Made by a program: the position numbers and the translations under genes. DNA of 64,000 bases, from NCBI GenBank assembly GCA_022059125.1, contig JAEUWY010000004.1:2604001-2668000 (forward strand), read 5' to 3'. The DNA is from Corynespora cassiicola. Taxonomy: Eukaryota; Ascomycota; Dothideomycetes; Pleosporales; Corynesporascaceae. A model generated the notes under the pieces. The model was not told the origin of the DNA. It saw nothing but the letters and a program-made list of their open reading frames with translations, and ran no database searches. Below, in pieces: positions 44,085 to 55,778 of this stretch (positions are counted from its first letter, which is position 1; each line of letters starts with the position of its first letter).

Positions 44085-46930
44085 CTAATACTTCATCCGC
44101 TTCGCCGAGCGTTGGTTCTGGCCGGAAGCCGATGTGGAGGCAATGGCTCGCCTGCGCTTTGCTTCCAAGGCAAAAGAGGAGGCCAGGCTAAATTCGCCAT
44201 TTTTCGAGTCCACAGATGCGCCCCCCACATGATTGATAGTATCATCAGGTTGATCATCATTTCTGGGGAGAAGATTGCGGGCTTCATTCACTTTTTCCTC
44301 AAGCTGAGGAATAAGCTTAGCAAGATTGTCGCGTATATCTTGGCCAGTGGGAGTGATCTCATAATCCACGGGACCATGTTCCCGCAGTACCTTGCTGTAT
44401 TCTTCGAATATACTGCTGATCTCGTCGAAGCATGCCGTCAAAGCTGAGTCCATAGCGCAATCAACTTTCTCCTGGAATTCCTGGATGAGGCGGTCTACAA
44501 AATGAGACTTTGGAGTCGTGAAGAGATCCCACATCCGTTTCTTCTGAAATTTGTACTTCGGAATGTAATACTTTTTCTTTCCTGATGATGTCGTCCTCAT
44601 TGCAGGAATCGAATTGAAAACTTGGTCATAGATGTCATCCGTGATAGAAGAAACCAAGTTCAATTCAGCGTCGTCTTCCATGGTAGCATAGATGCGTAGC
44701 TTTTTCTGCAGAGACTCGATCTTTCCCATCAAAGCATTCATCTTCGTCAAGACCTTTAGTCTGACTGGCATCCATTTCTTCTTGGCCTTCTCAACGACGA
44801 TGAGATTAGCAGCCGATTCATTCATCATGTTGTTAATCCGCTCATATATCTGGCCCAAGGTGTTTGGAAGAGCTGTAGACATTAATTCCATAGAGGCCGC
44901 ATATTTGATGAACCATTTGTGGAATCCTGGGGCTAGAATGTCGGACAGTTCCTTGTTCCAGTTAACTCCATCTTCCAGACCCCGAGCTTTAGAAACTCCT
45001 TTAGCAATAGAACCCTTGTTCTTCAATACCCTATTGAACGGAGCTGCTCGAAGGTTGAACCATTCCTTGTTCAGTTTAGTCTCAATCTGACGTTTAAAGA
45101 TGTCACTGTGATCTTGTGTACGCTTCAGACCATCTTTGCAAATTATCTCGAAGGATTTCCTAGCTTCAGCCAAACGTTTTTGCATAAAGGAAATGTAAAT
45201 TTTGTCGAAGTTGTCCGCAATTGTTCGGAAATCTTGATCTCTATCCGATACCATAACCGCCCTCTTGACTTTTTCAATGAAGTTTGGAAGAGTCATATTC
45301 ACGTGGCGCGTATAGTCGTCCAAGTTCTGTTGGGCGGGCAGTGAAAACAAATACTGCCGGATTGCTGGAATGCCTGTGCAGGATACGTCCAAATCAGGAC
45401 GATCCCTAAAGTTAATTTTGGACTTCTTGATCCAACCCATGTAGTCCGATGCAGATGTATGGATTACACCGGGCATATCGCTCGGTGATCGAGATTGCAG
45501 CTTTGATTGCAAATCGTTCGTGATGTCTCTACTGCGGTCCAAAATCTTGCGTTGCTTGAGTAACCGCTGAAGGTAGGTCGTATATTTGTTCAGCATATCA
45601 ACTTCGGTGATATCGTCATCCTGTTCTTCAACTCGGGATCTCTCTTCTTCTGTGTCCTTGATCATACTCTGCAGTGTGTCATAATCTTCTCCAGAGCATT
45701 GTGCCAATTGATTGGAGCTTATGGCCTATATGTGTCAAATTTGGTTACCTTTGTGCTCAAACGGCTCACTTACATCGATTTTAGTTGCAACTAATCTGAC
45801 ATTGTCAGCTCCACGGTGCAAGAGAGCGGATCTAGCGGCATTTATGACGGCATCATCAGAAGCGATCCGGATAGTGTCTGCAAGAATGATTACGACATCG
45901 ACGCTATCCTTTATCTGTTCGGCGTGACGGACTCGAGAGAGATTGATGTCCCCCCACCCTGTATATTGTTAGCATAATGGGAATGAAGCTTCTGAAGATC
46001 AATGTTCTTGATACCTGGAAGGTCAAAGACCTCAAGGCCCTGCTCAAGCATGAGATTATGAAACCGCACGGATATCGTGTCCACGAGAGGCCATAGGCAA
46101 GCTTGTCCTTTTACCTTCGTGACAAATGGCCTATTTTCCTCCAGTAGCTTCTGTTGACTATTCTTCAGGAAGGTTGCTGTTCCTTGGTTATCCAAAGGTA
46201 GCTTTTCGATTGCCTCTCTGCACTTTAGTTGGCATAAAGAAACAAATTCTCCCGAAGTGTAGCTCTCGGTGCTCCAGCATTCAAGGAAAGCGTCCTTCGA
46301 GCCGAAAATCGTCGCAAAGACGTCTTCAGCTGTATCTTTGAGACGTCTATCCATTTCATCCTGTTTAGGGGCTTTGCTTTTGGGACCATCCTCGTCGTCT
46401 GAATCGTCGTCACTGAAGTAGACGTAGTAGTTACGTGCATGGTCAACGATCATAGCCTCCATCTTTTTCGGATCGAAGAATCTGATGAACGCAAAAAATT
46501 TCCTTTCGCCAGATGTATCGAAGCTGGGATAATTACTGTAGCTAGTTATAGCGCTAGTGCACGCAGCACCGTCCGCTCCAGTGAGAGATAGACTATCAAG
46601 ATCAAAAATTGCGTTGATAATCAGAGATTTTCCTGCTCCCTGTGGGCCAAGTAGAGCAACCTTGATTGGTGGACTCCTAGCAACTTGAGCCAAGGAATTG
46701 GCCGTCCTTGATAAATGATCCAGTTCTCTATCCTGACATGGAACCACCTTCAGTGCATCTTTTATGATCTGGGCGAATAAATGAAGATTTTTGTCGATCG
46801 CGCCCTTGTCAACGTCCCACCAAGGGTGAGGGACCTTGGCTTCAGTTGATGAGTCATGCTTTTCGACAAATTTGATCTCTTTCAGGTGTTCCCTGAACTG
46901 ATCTTTGCTTAGAATTGTATCGGAGTCCAT
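44085..46930 (-). CDS. Large dynamin-like GTPase, SLIP-GC type
   Basis: Member of the group annotated as nuclear GTPase SLIP-GC in animals and common in filamentous fungi; fungal role unknown. Exons 46015..46930, 45774..45958 and 44085..45725 give 913 residues; introns are 56 and 48 nt. G1 is GPQGAGKS (95–102), G3 DLPG (303–306) and G4 TKID (364–367). The first intron interrupts G3, and splicing gives LPGWGDINLSRVR. An acidic insert (FSDDDSDDEDG) lies in the GTPase domain. The rest is a long alpha-helical stalk-like region without a PH or GED motif recognised. The C-terminus has basic patches (AKRRRAI, AKRMKY), a possible nuclear signal. The neighbourhood is AT-rich. Confidence 0.85.
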
Positions 46931-48007
46931 CCTGCACGGATGACCACTGCGCGGGTCGAAAAGGCGGAAATAATTCGCTTTAGTCGACGTTGATTTGCCA
47001 GTATGGATAGCTTAAATTGAGAGTGTAAGAAGAGGTGAGGACACAGTTCGATTTTAGGTTTATTCCACAGTTGAGTCGTAGTTTAGAAATGGTGGAGGTG
47101 GTTGTAGGGGAATGGTGAGCTGAAATGAAGCCAGAAAGAGATCGTTGGCAGAACCCTGGGAGACACGTTGGGGAGAGTGGAGGGTTAGAGATTTTGGAGG
47201 GAGGAAGCCTGCTTATATAGGCCAAACAGGGCCTTCAGTCTCTACCGCCAGTGGGGTAAAGTGAGTTCGTTATCGAGCTAAAACCTAGAGTAAAGTTAAG
47301 ACTCTCTCAAACAGTATTAATAAACGAAGGCGTATATATCCACCCTCACTCACTTTTCATGGTATCAAACGAGACAGAATTATAATGATATGTTATAATA
47401 TGATATGATATGTTGCTAAGTAGCCGCCGCGAAAAAGTTAAAGGTTGAGGCGGTTTAAGAGTTAAAATCACGCAGAACTTCAGGGAACAAAGAGAGAAGT
47501 CCTTATAAAAAATCTGATCAAATATAAGAAAAACGCAGTTTATTTTATATAGTCGCTACACAAATTTATGCGTGTATAAGGCCCACAGTAATAGACTCAT
47601 GGCACCTTAGTTTTAGGCGAAAGACGGCTAGACTAAATCTTAGGTCCTAAAAGCGATCAACGCATTTACTACATCGATATAATACAGAGAGAAGGTCAGA
47701 ATAGAGGTCGCCTTTCAGATGCAAATGCGCATGCATTACTTGTTGTGAGATTTAGGCAACCACAGACGCGGAGGCTTGCGTTGGTCAGCGCAACTCCGCA
47801 AGGCTCGAGCGGACCTCCGCAACCTCCTAGTGCGTAACATACATGAGAGGCTTAGAAGGACGCGTATGAAAATGGCGCGGTACACTTCATATATTATCCT
47901 GCCGCCACACACTTGACGAGAATAGACACTGGCTTGTTCAAAAGCTCACCTTTTCTAGCACAGCACACAAAAAACATTCCAACAACCACCCTTCCCAAGC
48001 GAGCAAA
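46931..48007. other. AT-rich divergent intergenic region, GTPase / twinfilin
   Basis: About 1.08 kb between divergent start codons. Strongly AT-rich at 47270–47700, including repeated GATAT-type motifs near 47390–47415. Contains the TATA-like element at 47211. No gene recognised; a minus-strand open frame at 46980–47225 lies in the likely GTPase leader. Confidence 0.55.
47211..47220 (-). promoter_or_regulatory. TATA-like element upstream of SLIP-GC-type GTPase
   Basis: CTATATAAGC on the minus strand, about 280 bp before the GTPase start codon. A good TATA match; the long leader implied is plausible in fungi. Confidence 0.4.
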
Positions 48008-49111
48008 ATGAACCAAGATCATGGAAGGAAGATCATTGAGGTTCAGTCGAGAATGCAGCAATTGAACCAACTAGATATCTCCGCTCAGGCCCATACCGAA
48101 TTTGCAGCCTTCGCAGCTGATCCGCTGCTATTCGCGCTACCTCTCGTCTTTTCCAATGAGACACTTGAACCTCGACCTGCTATCGCGTATCCAAAGAAAC
48201 CCGACCCGACATTCCAACTGGCCCTGTCGCAGCTCGAATCGATCCTCGACAGCAACACTCCGCAATATATCCTGCTCCGACGGAATGATAATCTGGTGGC
48301 GATAACGTATGTTCCTCACTTGGCAGACGAGGAAGCGAAAAAGAAATACCTCAGCAATCGGTATGAACTTGTAAGAGGTCTAGGCGAGACCCACTTTTCA
48401 TCATCATTGATTTCCAAAGAGGCCCAAGAGATTACAGATGTGCGATCTTGGAACGAGAGAGACGAGTACGACCAGTCACGGAGCGAGGCCTGTGAAATCG
48501 CACCGGGCGCAGCTTCAGATGGGTTGGTGAAAGATCTGGGATACAGGAAGAACCGCTGCAGACTTTGCGACAGGCGCATGAAATACAAGATTGAGGAGCA
48601 GGCCGATGAAGCGCTCCTGAACCTCAAGAATGACGGCAACTGTGTGCAGCTGGTAAGATTTCGGTGTGAATATGTATGAATATAGGCTAACTCTATCCAA
48701 TAGTTTGTCGATGTGCCAAACGAGACGTTGGTCCTAAACTTCGCAGCTACACTACCACAAGACCAGGTCAGCAAGCGGCTCCCAGCAGAACATCCAAGCT
48801 TCACATTCTATCGTCATCCTGAGAATAAGCTCTTATACTTCATTTGGTGCTCTCCCGATAGCGCACCTGTGAAGGAGCGAATGACGCATACTATGGCAAT
48901 CGCAGGCCTAGTCAATGTCATCGCGAAAGACAACGGCGTCGTCGTCGACCAAAAGGTCGAGATCCACGAACCCGAAGACCTGAATTTTGGAATGGAAGAA
49001 AAGCCTGCGGGCAAGTTTCGTTCCATGTATTTGCGGGATAATATACAAGGGACAGAGTCGACATGGGGAAACATGGAACAAGACCAGAAAGTTTTAGACT
49101 CCATCAGATAA
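48008..49111 (+). CDS. TWF1: Twinfilin (two ADF-homology domains)
   Basis: Actin-monomer-binding and capping regulator in the cortical cytoskeleton. Exons 48008..48652 and 48704..49111, joined across a 51-nt intron, give 350 residues. The first ADF-H domain includes PQYILLRRNDNLVAITYVPHL and ends with EITDVRSWNERDEYD. The linker carries GYRKNRCRLCDRRMKYKI. The second domain includes FVDVPNETLVLNF, SFTFYRHPENKLLYFIW and SAPVKERMTHTMAI. It is followed by EIHEPEDLNFG and KFRSMYL. These match fungal twinfilins as remembered. The C-terminus is short. Confidence 0.88.
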
Positions 49112-49299
49112 TCAGCAAAGCTGGATATTGAAGACAATTTTTACATATTTTAAATTAATCCACCGGGTAGATCCAGGGGAATGGGTAGTCCGCTAATAAA
49201 CGCGCGCCATAGTTTTCAGAAGATCCATGAACAACTCCAACCGAATTTTCCGATGAGCCAAAAGTCACAATATGCTTACAGACAGAGGGAGCGAAATTT

Positions 49300-51167
49300 T
49301 TAGGCGGAATCGGTGACACAGCCGTGGCTAGCATCCTTGACAAATCGGGCGTATTTGAAGAGGGTTCCCCTCTGGTACTTGAGAGGAGGAGCCTTCCATT
49401 CTGCCTTCCTCTGGGCCAGGTCCTCGTCAGTGATCTTGAAGCTCAATTCCCTAGCCTCAGAGTCGATGGTGATCTCATCGCCATCGCGCACAAGACCAAT
49501 GGGGCCACCTTCCTGTGCCTCAGGCACAATGTGACCGATCAAGAAGCCGTGGCTACCGCCACTGAAGCGACCGTCGGTAATCAAAGCAACGTCCTTGCCG
49601 AGACCAGCACCCATGATGGCGGAACTGGGCTTCAACATCTCTGGCATACCGGGTCCACCCTTGGGGCCTTCGTAGCGAATGACGACAACGGTCTTTTCGC
49701 CCTTCTTGATCTCACCCTTTTCGAGAGACTCGATAAAGGCATCTTCCTCATCGTATACGCGGGCCTTGCCAACGAAACGAGTGCCCTCCTTGCCAGTGAT
49801 CTTACCAACGCAGCCACCGGGGGCAAGGTTACCTCTCAGGATCTGGATGTGACCAGTCTTCTTGAGAGGGTTGCTCAAAGGCCTGAAGATCTGCTGATCG
49901 GAGGGGAAGTCAGGGGCAACTTCCAAGTTCTTCTTCAGGGTCTGTCCGGTGGCAGTCATGGTGTTGCCGTTCAACAAGCCCTCCTTGAGAAGGAACTTGA
50001 GCAGCGCAGGGGTACCACCAATGTCAAAGACATCGGCGATGACGTATTTGCCAGATGGCTTGAGGTCGGCCAACAGGGGAATGCGGTCGCTGACGGCTTG
50101 GAAGTCATCAAGAGTAAGCTTGATGCCGACCGAGTCGGCAATGGCGATAAGATGAAGGACAGCGTTGGTGGATCCACCAGTGACGCTAACGACGACCATG
50201 GCGTTCTCAAAGGCCTCGCGAGTAAGAATGTCCCTGGGGCGGATATCCTCTTTGAGCAGGTTCTTGATAGCACCTCCGGCAGCCAAGCACTCCAAGACCT
50301 TCGCCTTGGAGTTGGCGGGGTTGGACGAGGAACCAGGAAGAGTCATACCAATGACCTCAAGGGCAGTGGCCATGGTGTTGGCCGTGTACATGCCACCACA
50401 GGCACCCTGGCCGTTGCAAGCGTGTCTGATGATGTCGAAGCGCTCCTCCTCATTGATCTCGCCGGTGATGAACTGGCCGTAGGCCTGGAAGGCGGACACG
50501 ATGTCGATGGACTGGTTGTCCAGCGTCTTCGCGCAGCCAGGCTGAATGGTACCACCATAGACCATGATGGAGGGGCGGTTCACGCGGCCCATGGCCATGA
50601 TAACACCAGGCATGTTCTTATCACATCCAGGGATGGAGATGTTGGCGTCGTACCACTGACCGCCCATGACAGTTTCAATCGAGTCGGCGATCAGGTCGCG
50701 CGACTGGAGCGAATAGCGCATGCCCTTGGTACCCATGGAGATACCGTCGCTGACTCCGACCGTGTTGAACTGCATGCCGATCAACCCGGCGCGCTGCACA
50801 CCCTCCTTGACCTTGTTGTTCAGGTCGAGCAGGTGCATGTTGCACGGGTTGCCCGAGTACCAGACGGACGAGATGCCGACCTGGGCCTTGTTCATGTCCT
50901 CCTCACTCATTCCGGTGGCGTACAGCATGGCCTGCGACGCGCCCTGGGACTTGGGCTGGGTGATGAACTTGCTGACCGAGTTGAGCTCGTTGTCTGGCTT
51001 GGAGCGCCGAATTGCGGAGCTCGAGAGAGCCCGCCTGCAGAGGTCCTGTTAGCTGCGGTGGCCCATTGCAAGAGGTCAATGGAGGCAACAACTTACGTCT
51101 GCAGGCATTGCAAGTGCGGCGAGCATTTTGAGCGCGAAAGCGCGGCTCCGAGGCGTGCGAGAGGCAT
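49300..51167 (-). CDS. ILV3: Dihydroxy-acid dehydratase, mitochondrial
   Basis: Fe–S dehydratase, third step of valine/isoleucine synthesis in mitochondria. Exon 1 (51097..51167) encodes a mitochondrial presequence ([16 protein letters not shown]). A 62-nt intron follows, and exon 2 (49300..51034) encodes the rest; 601 residues in all. Cluster cysteines are in NPCNMHL (C88), GCDKNMPG (C161) and [12 protein letters not shown]. The C-terminus has [12 protein letters not shown] and ends with the family terminal motif [10 protein letters not shown]. Codon composition produces a very long overlapping open frame on the other strand, rejected below. Confidence 0.97.
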
Positions 51168-51812
51168 GGTGGCGGGCAGGAGAGAGCGCTGCGTGAAGCC
51201 TCGGAGGGACCCTCGCTGGATATTTTATGTCTCGTCGGAGGCTGCGGCCATCTCCCCGACGGCTGGAACGCCGCGTGCCACACTAAACCGCCCGCCAATC
51301 AGCGCCCCCTCGATTACGGTCCGTCTCGCTAGCCTCCACCACCACCAGAACCTCCATCGCCAGCGACCGAAAGACGCCTCGAATATGACTCTTCTGCTGC
51401 ATCTTGCTCCCCGCCAGTGCTCAACTGGTATCTGATGTGGGCTGGTCATTGGTCGAACGCACTGTAACTCCCCAATCCGCGTGTACTCGTGCTCACAGCT
51501 ACTTGGAGCATGACCAACGCAACGTGTATCGACAGTCAACTTCCATTGACAGCTGCAAACACAATGTCAAAGCATTCGATTAGCATTGAATAAAGACTCC
51601 GCTTCACTAGTCATGTATTCAATGAAATGGCGTCTTGAGCCCTCGTGTGAAATGCATCGCACATTCCCTACTATCCGCTGTGAAGAGACCAAATCTTTTA
51701 GATCCTTATATAGCCTTTCGATTCGGTGTCCTAGGTGGCCACCTCCTCTCTGTAGACTTTCTTATCATATTCCTTTGACGATTACGAATAACCACCTTCC
51801 ATACCCTCCCTG
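51168..51812. other. Divergent promoter region, ILV3 / GH17
   Basis: About 645 bp between divergent start codons. A TTATATAG element at 51706–51713 lies about 100 bp before the GH17 start. Nothing else recognised. Confidence 0.5.
51706..51713 (+). promoter_or_regulatory. TATA-like element upstream of GH17 gene
   Basis: TTATATAG about 100 bp upstream of the ATG at 51813, at a distance typical for a fungal TATA box. Confidence 0.45.
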
Positions 51813-54056
51813 ATGGTTATATACTTACTCATCCTCCTGCTCCAGACAGTATTGCTGGATGCAGCCTCAATCCATACTGGCTTCTGTGTTGGCGCCTTTT
51901 GGGGAACAGCCCAAACACCGAAAACAAAGGCGGACTTTTTACGCCAGTTTACCTTGGCCAAGAACTTGCCCAATGTTCCAGTATCCTTCAATAGCGTCCG
52001 GTTATTCACCTCCCAGCAGCATAATACCAAAGGTACACCAAGCGAGGCATTCGAAGCGGCCATCGAGACTAACACGACTTTACTTTTGGGATTCTGGGCT
52101 TCTGCTTTTGAATATGAGAAGGTTGCTCTCGGCGCTGCCTTTGCAAAGCATGGTAAGAAGCTTGCAGATCTGGTCGTTGGCATATCAGTAGGTAACGAAG
52201 ACATCTTGCGCAACCAGCCCGACTGTAAGCAGGCACCTGGCAATAAACCATGTGTCGAGGGCCAGTCTCCAGAGAACATAAAAAAGATGATACGAGAGAC
52301 GGAAATTTGGTTGAAACAGGACTTTTCGGATCTATTCGAAGAACGCCCCCCGGTAGGCCACACTGACACTGCAGCATTTGCCATTCTGGACCACGTGGAT
52401 TATAATGGTGCTACCATATACCCATACTGGCATGGAGACAAAGTTGCAGATTCCAATCAGAGCTTCTTCCAGACTCTAGATGATCTCGCATCTCGGTCTG
52501 GCGAGATTCCCGTATGGATCACGGAAACGGGATGGCCGTACGCAGGACCCGACTCTATGGCTGCAATCGCTAACTCGAAAAATGCTCAAGAGTACTGGAA
52601 AACAGTAGGATGCTCCATTTTCGGAAAATACAATACATGGTGGTTCCAACTTGAATCCGATAGCACAGATGGACCTGATTGGGGTATCATCGATGCTCAG
52701 ACACAGAAGCCTCGCTTCGACTTGAGCTGCCCTGGAGTTCCTAGCCTTGATCCTTTACCATCAATCACATCGCAAGATCCATCACTGCCACCTCAAACCA
52801 GCTTGCAATCCCCTAGTACTTTCATCACACTTGCCAGCTCCAGTGCACCGGGCCTATCATCCTCGATCTTATTACCATCTTCAATTGCGAGTTCGAGTTC
52901 GAGTTCGAGCTCGATATTGAGATCTTCCTCAGTCCCATTACCATCTTCACTCTCGAGTTCGAGTTCGACATTGCAACCTTCCTCAACGGCAGCTCTGAAT
53001 CTAACATCGACGTTGCAATCCCCATTGCCACCCCAATTTAGCACACAAGTGCCGGATATACCAACACTCAGTCGTCCCGCGGCCTCAGCTTATCCATCTT
53101 CCTCTGAGGCTCCATCTACTCCCAATACGGGAACTAGTTTTGTCTTGAGTACAGCAATCACCACAGGCACAATCATTTCAAGCCTAGTATCGCCATCCCC
53201 ACCTTTTGTAAACAGTAGTGTCAGCACCAGCACCACTCACGTCGTCTGGGTAACCGATACTGTAACCATCACCGTACCTCCAACTCCTACTCTCAACCCT
53301 TCCATACCGTCACCGCCTGCAGACAGTACTAACAATAGCTCATCCTTTGTGGTATCTACCACTGTCATGCCTATCTTCTCCCCCAATCCTTCCTCGCAAG
53401 CATCAACCGCAAACAGTACCAACACCAGCACCCCCGAGCTAGTACTTACCACCGAGACTGTCACCACCACCGTCCTACCTACTCCTACCCTAATTCTCAC
53501 CCAAATCCCATATCCGACCAAGGTAACAGTCACCTGGGAAACCATTGCCGACTGCGTCACCGTCTCCGACATCAGCGGAAACGGCTCCTTCGTCCCCATA
53601 GCCACAACCCCCGCCGGCCCGGACGGAAAATGCACCTGGACGCCCCAAACGACGCCCACACCCTCGGCAACCGCAAAGTCCTCTATTCCCGCAGCGACGA
53701 GCGCGCTGGTATCCTCCTCTCTGCCGGCTAACACGTCGACTCATCCGGCTCCTTCGGGTGTGACGAGTCAGACACATATTGGATCTACTGGCTCGGTAGC
53801 GGCGAGTCATTCGCAGACCGGTGCTCTTAGTTCGGGAATGATTTCGGGTAGCAGTGCCGTGGGAGCTGGGCCATCGTCGTTGTCCCCGTCGTCGACGAAG
53901 AGTCCGCACGGTGGCGTTTCGTCCGTAGCTTCGTTGGTATCGTCGGTGGGTGCGTCCACGTCCAAGGCGCCGCCTGGTGTGCCGTTTAACCTTGTGACAC
54001 CGAGTGGCGTCACGACGCCTTTGCCGGTGATGATTACGCCTTTGCCGTCTAGTTAA
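51813..54056 (+). CDS. GH17 glucan endo-1,3-beta-glucosidase with Ser/Thr-rich tail
   Basis: Cell-wall beta-1,3-glucanase or transglycosylase. Intronless, 747 residues. The signal peptide is MVIYLLILLLQTVLLDAAS. The GH17 barrel (about 20–310) starts TGFCVGAFWG. The acid/base Glu lies in GISVGNEDIL and the nucleophile Glu in VWITETGWPY, followed by YNTWWFQLESD. From about residue 315 it is a long Ser/Thr/Pro stalk with runs of SSSSSS and repeated TVTITVPPTPTLNP-like segments. No GPI-type hydrophobic tail is present, so it is probably released or wall-bound by glycan contacts. Heavily O-glycosylated by inference. Confidence 0.92.
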   Translation: MVIYLLILLLQTVLLDAASIHTGFCVGAFWGTAQTPKTKADFLRQFTLAKNLPNVPVSFNSVRLFTSQQHNTKGTPSEAFEAAIETNTTLLLGFWASAFEYEKVALGAAFAKHGKKLADLVVGISVGNEDILRNQPDCKQAPGNKPCVEGQSPENIKKMIRETEIWLKQDFSDLFEERPPVGHTDTAAFAILDHVDYNGATIYPYWHGDKVADSNQSFFQTLDDLASRSGEIPVWITETGWPYAGPDSMAAIANSKNAQEYWKTVGCSIFGKYNTWWFQLESDSTDGPDWGIIDAQTQKPRFDLSCPGVPSLDPLPSITSQDPSLPPQTSLQSPSTFITLASSSAPGLSSSILLPSSIASSSSSSSSILRSSSVPLPSSLSSSSSTLQPSSTAALNLTSTLQSPLPPQFSTQVPDIPTLSRPAASAYPSSSEAPSTPNTGTSFVLSTAITTGTIISSLVSPSPPFVNSSVSTSTTHVVWVTDTVTITVPPTPTLNPSIPSPPADSTNNSSSFVVSTTVMPIFSPNPSSQASTANSTNTSTPELVLTTETVTTTVLPTPTLILTQIPYPTKVTVTWETIADCVTVSDISGNGSFVPIATTPAGPDGKCTWTPQTTPTPSATAKSSIPAATSALVSSSLPANTSTHPAPSGVTSQTHIGSTGSVAASHSQTGALSSGMISGSSAVGAGPSSLSPSSTKSPHGGVSSVASLVSSVGASTSKAPPGVPFNLVTPSGVTTPLPVMITPLPSS

Positions 54057-55778
54057 GTGTGTGATGAGATGGGGAAGTGGTTGGATGGATGGAGTTGACT
54101 AAACTTTACTTTGGTTCTTGAATAGCGTAGCTTGGGGTTAACGAAGCAGGTAAGCAAGCGCGTTTGGGCGTGGATGGACCATATCCGTGATAGGTGGCCA
54201 TAATGTTAGTATGAAGACTTGATTGTATGATGCGAAAAAGAGACTGGGCCGAAACATATTCGTCTTTGCAAATAAGAATCTCCTCAATAAAGAAGGTGTT
54301 GTTCATGAGGTGGCGATGTAAACAAAGATCCAGCATTCCCAGGTGACTATATCATTTTGTGCGTCTCTTTTCGAAGCGAATAAAAACAAGTTGACTAGAT
54401 ACTATTTTTCTACTTGAGGTGAATCATGAAGACTGCGTGCAAGCTAGTACACTTACACTACACGGCGTATACAGGCATGATCCCGCCGACATGACGTCTT
54501 CCATTTGGCGGTTCCGCTTTACTCTAACACGTCTTTCTGGTACGAGACGCACTGAAGTTGCTCGAAATTCTATTATTTTCGAGTCGTGATCTAGATTTCT
54601 GGCGTTTCATGATACCACAGTGGTGGTAAATGAACACGTTTGGATCCTTGAATATCAGGCCAGATTCACCGACGGTGGGCTATTCCGAGATGGATAAAGG
54701 CTAACTCTTCTTGACCATCAGACGATGGAACTGCAATTTGCTTGCATACTGTTTTTCTTGGTATCATACAGTCTCGCCATGGAGGATATGGTTACGCTGT
54801 TGACACGACGGCGACTTCACTAGCTAAATGACTCACCTCTCTACACCACCATGTATTTTCATGCAACTAGTACGTTGCATGAACGGGTGCCCGCACTGCC
54901 CGCTACTCACATTCCATATTGTTATACCTCATCCTATTCATTCACCTCACTACGATAAAGGCATTTCGAGAAAAGGCGCGCCGTTGTTTGAGATGCAGCT
55001 TGTCGATGGTGGATCCGGTTTTAACCACACGTGAGGCAATAGCGCAAGATATGTCCGATCCAATCCAGAATAAAGCGCAATGCCCTCACCAATTGGATCT
55101 CTGTTTCAACTGAATGCAAGAGTGGTCGGGCTCTACGCAGGTCCGTCAAGCATCGATGCGCGACTCGTGCATTGCACCGAGATCGTGACACTTCATGCAC
55201 GAACGAACAGTTTCGCCATGAGATCAATAATTGAATTGCGCCGAAGGCTCCGGTAAAGATGAGGGAGGGTGGTGTGGGGCCGTAAAGTCGAAAGACTCCA
55301 ACGTGACACACGCAACATGAGCGCAAAGGCGTGGCGGGTAAAGACTATGACCGACACAGAAGCACGCCCGCAGACTCATGGACGGACGGATTGGTTCGGG
55401 CGACAAGCCGCAATACTGCCGTGGGAACAGCCGAAGACGCTTCGTTCAACTTCGATGGTGCAAAATGACAGGGCCACTTCTCAATCTATCTTCCTCCCTG
55501 ATCGCAGATCGCATTGCCGACAATATACACAGGTGTTATAGGTGGAATTTGATGATTAGGGCGATCGAATGGAGCATAACGGACGAGGAACGCATGGCGA
55601 TGTCAGCCCTTGGCAGGCACAAAGCTACCCTAGCAACCAGGCCAACGGGTCGGTTTACGCCGAGAAACCCCCCGCGCAAGCACCCCAGAGTCGGGAAACG
55701 AACACGAAATGCGATCCACACCTCTTGAGAGACATGTTTTTGATATTTCCCCAATAAGTCACTAAACTCCCACAGCAC
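54057..55778. other. Intergenic region, no gene seen
   Basis: About 1.7 kb between the convergent ends of the GH17 gene and Zn2Cys6 factor A. Several short open frames on both strands (for example 55378–55728 and 55021–55326) have no motif. No repeats of note. Confidence 0.5.

Noticed and set aside
45959..46014. Reading straight through the first GTPase intron
   Set aside because: Read-through ends soon after in a stop, whereas removing GTATCA…ATACAG (with GCTAAC branch) joins the G3 motif DLPG to WGDINLSRVR in frame.
49324..51435. 703-residue open frame on the plus strand opposite ILV3
   Set aside because: It mirrors the ILV3 coding strand, has a His/Asp/Gly/Val-biased composition and no domain. 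ILV3 on the minus strand is unmistakable. The frame results from codon bias.
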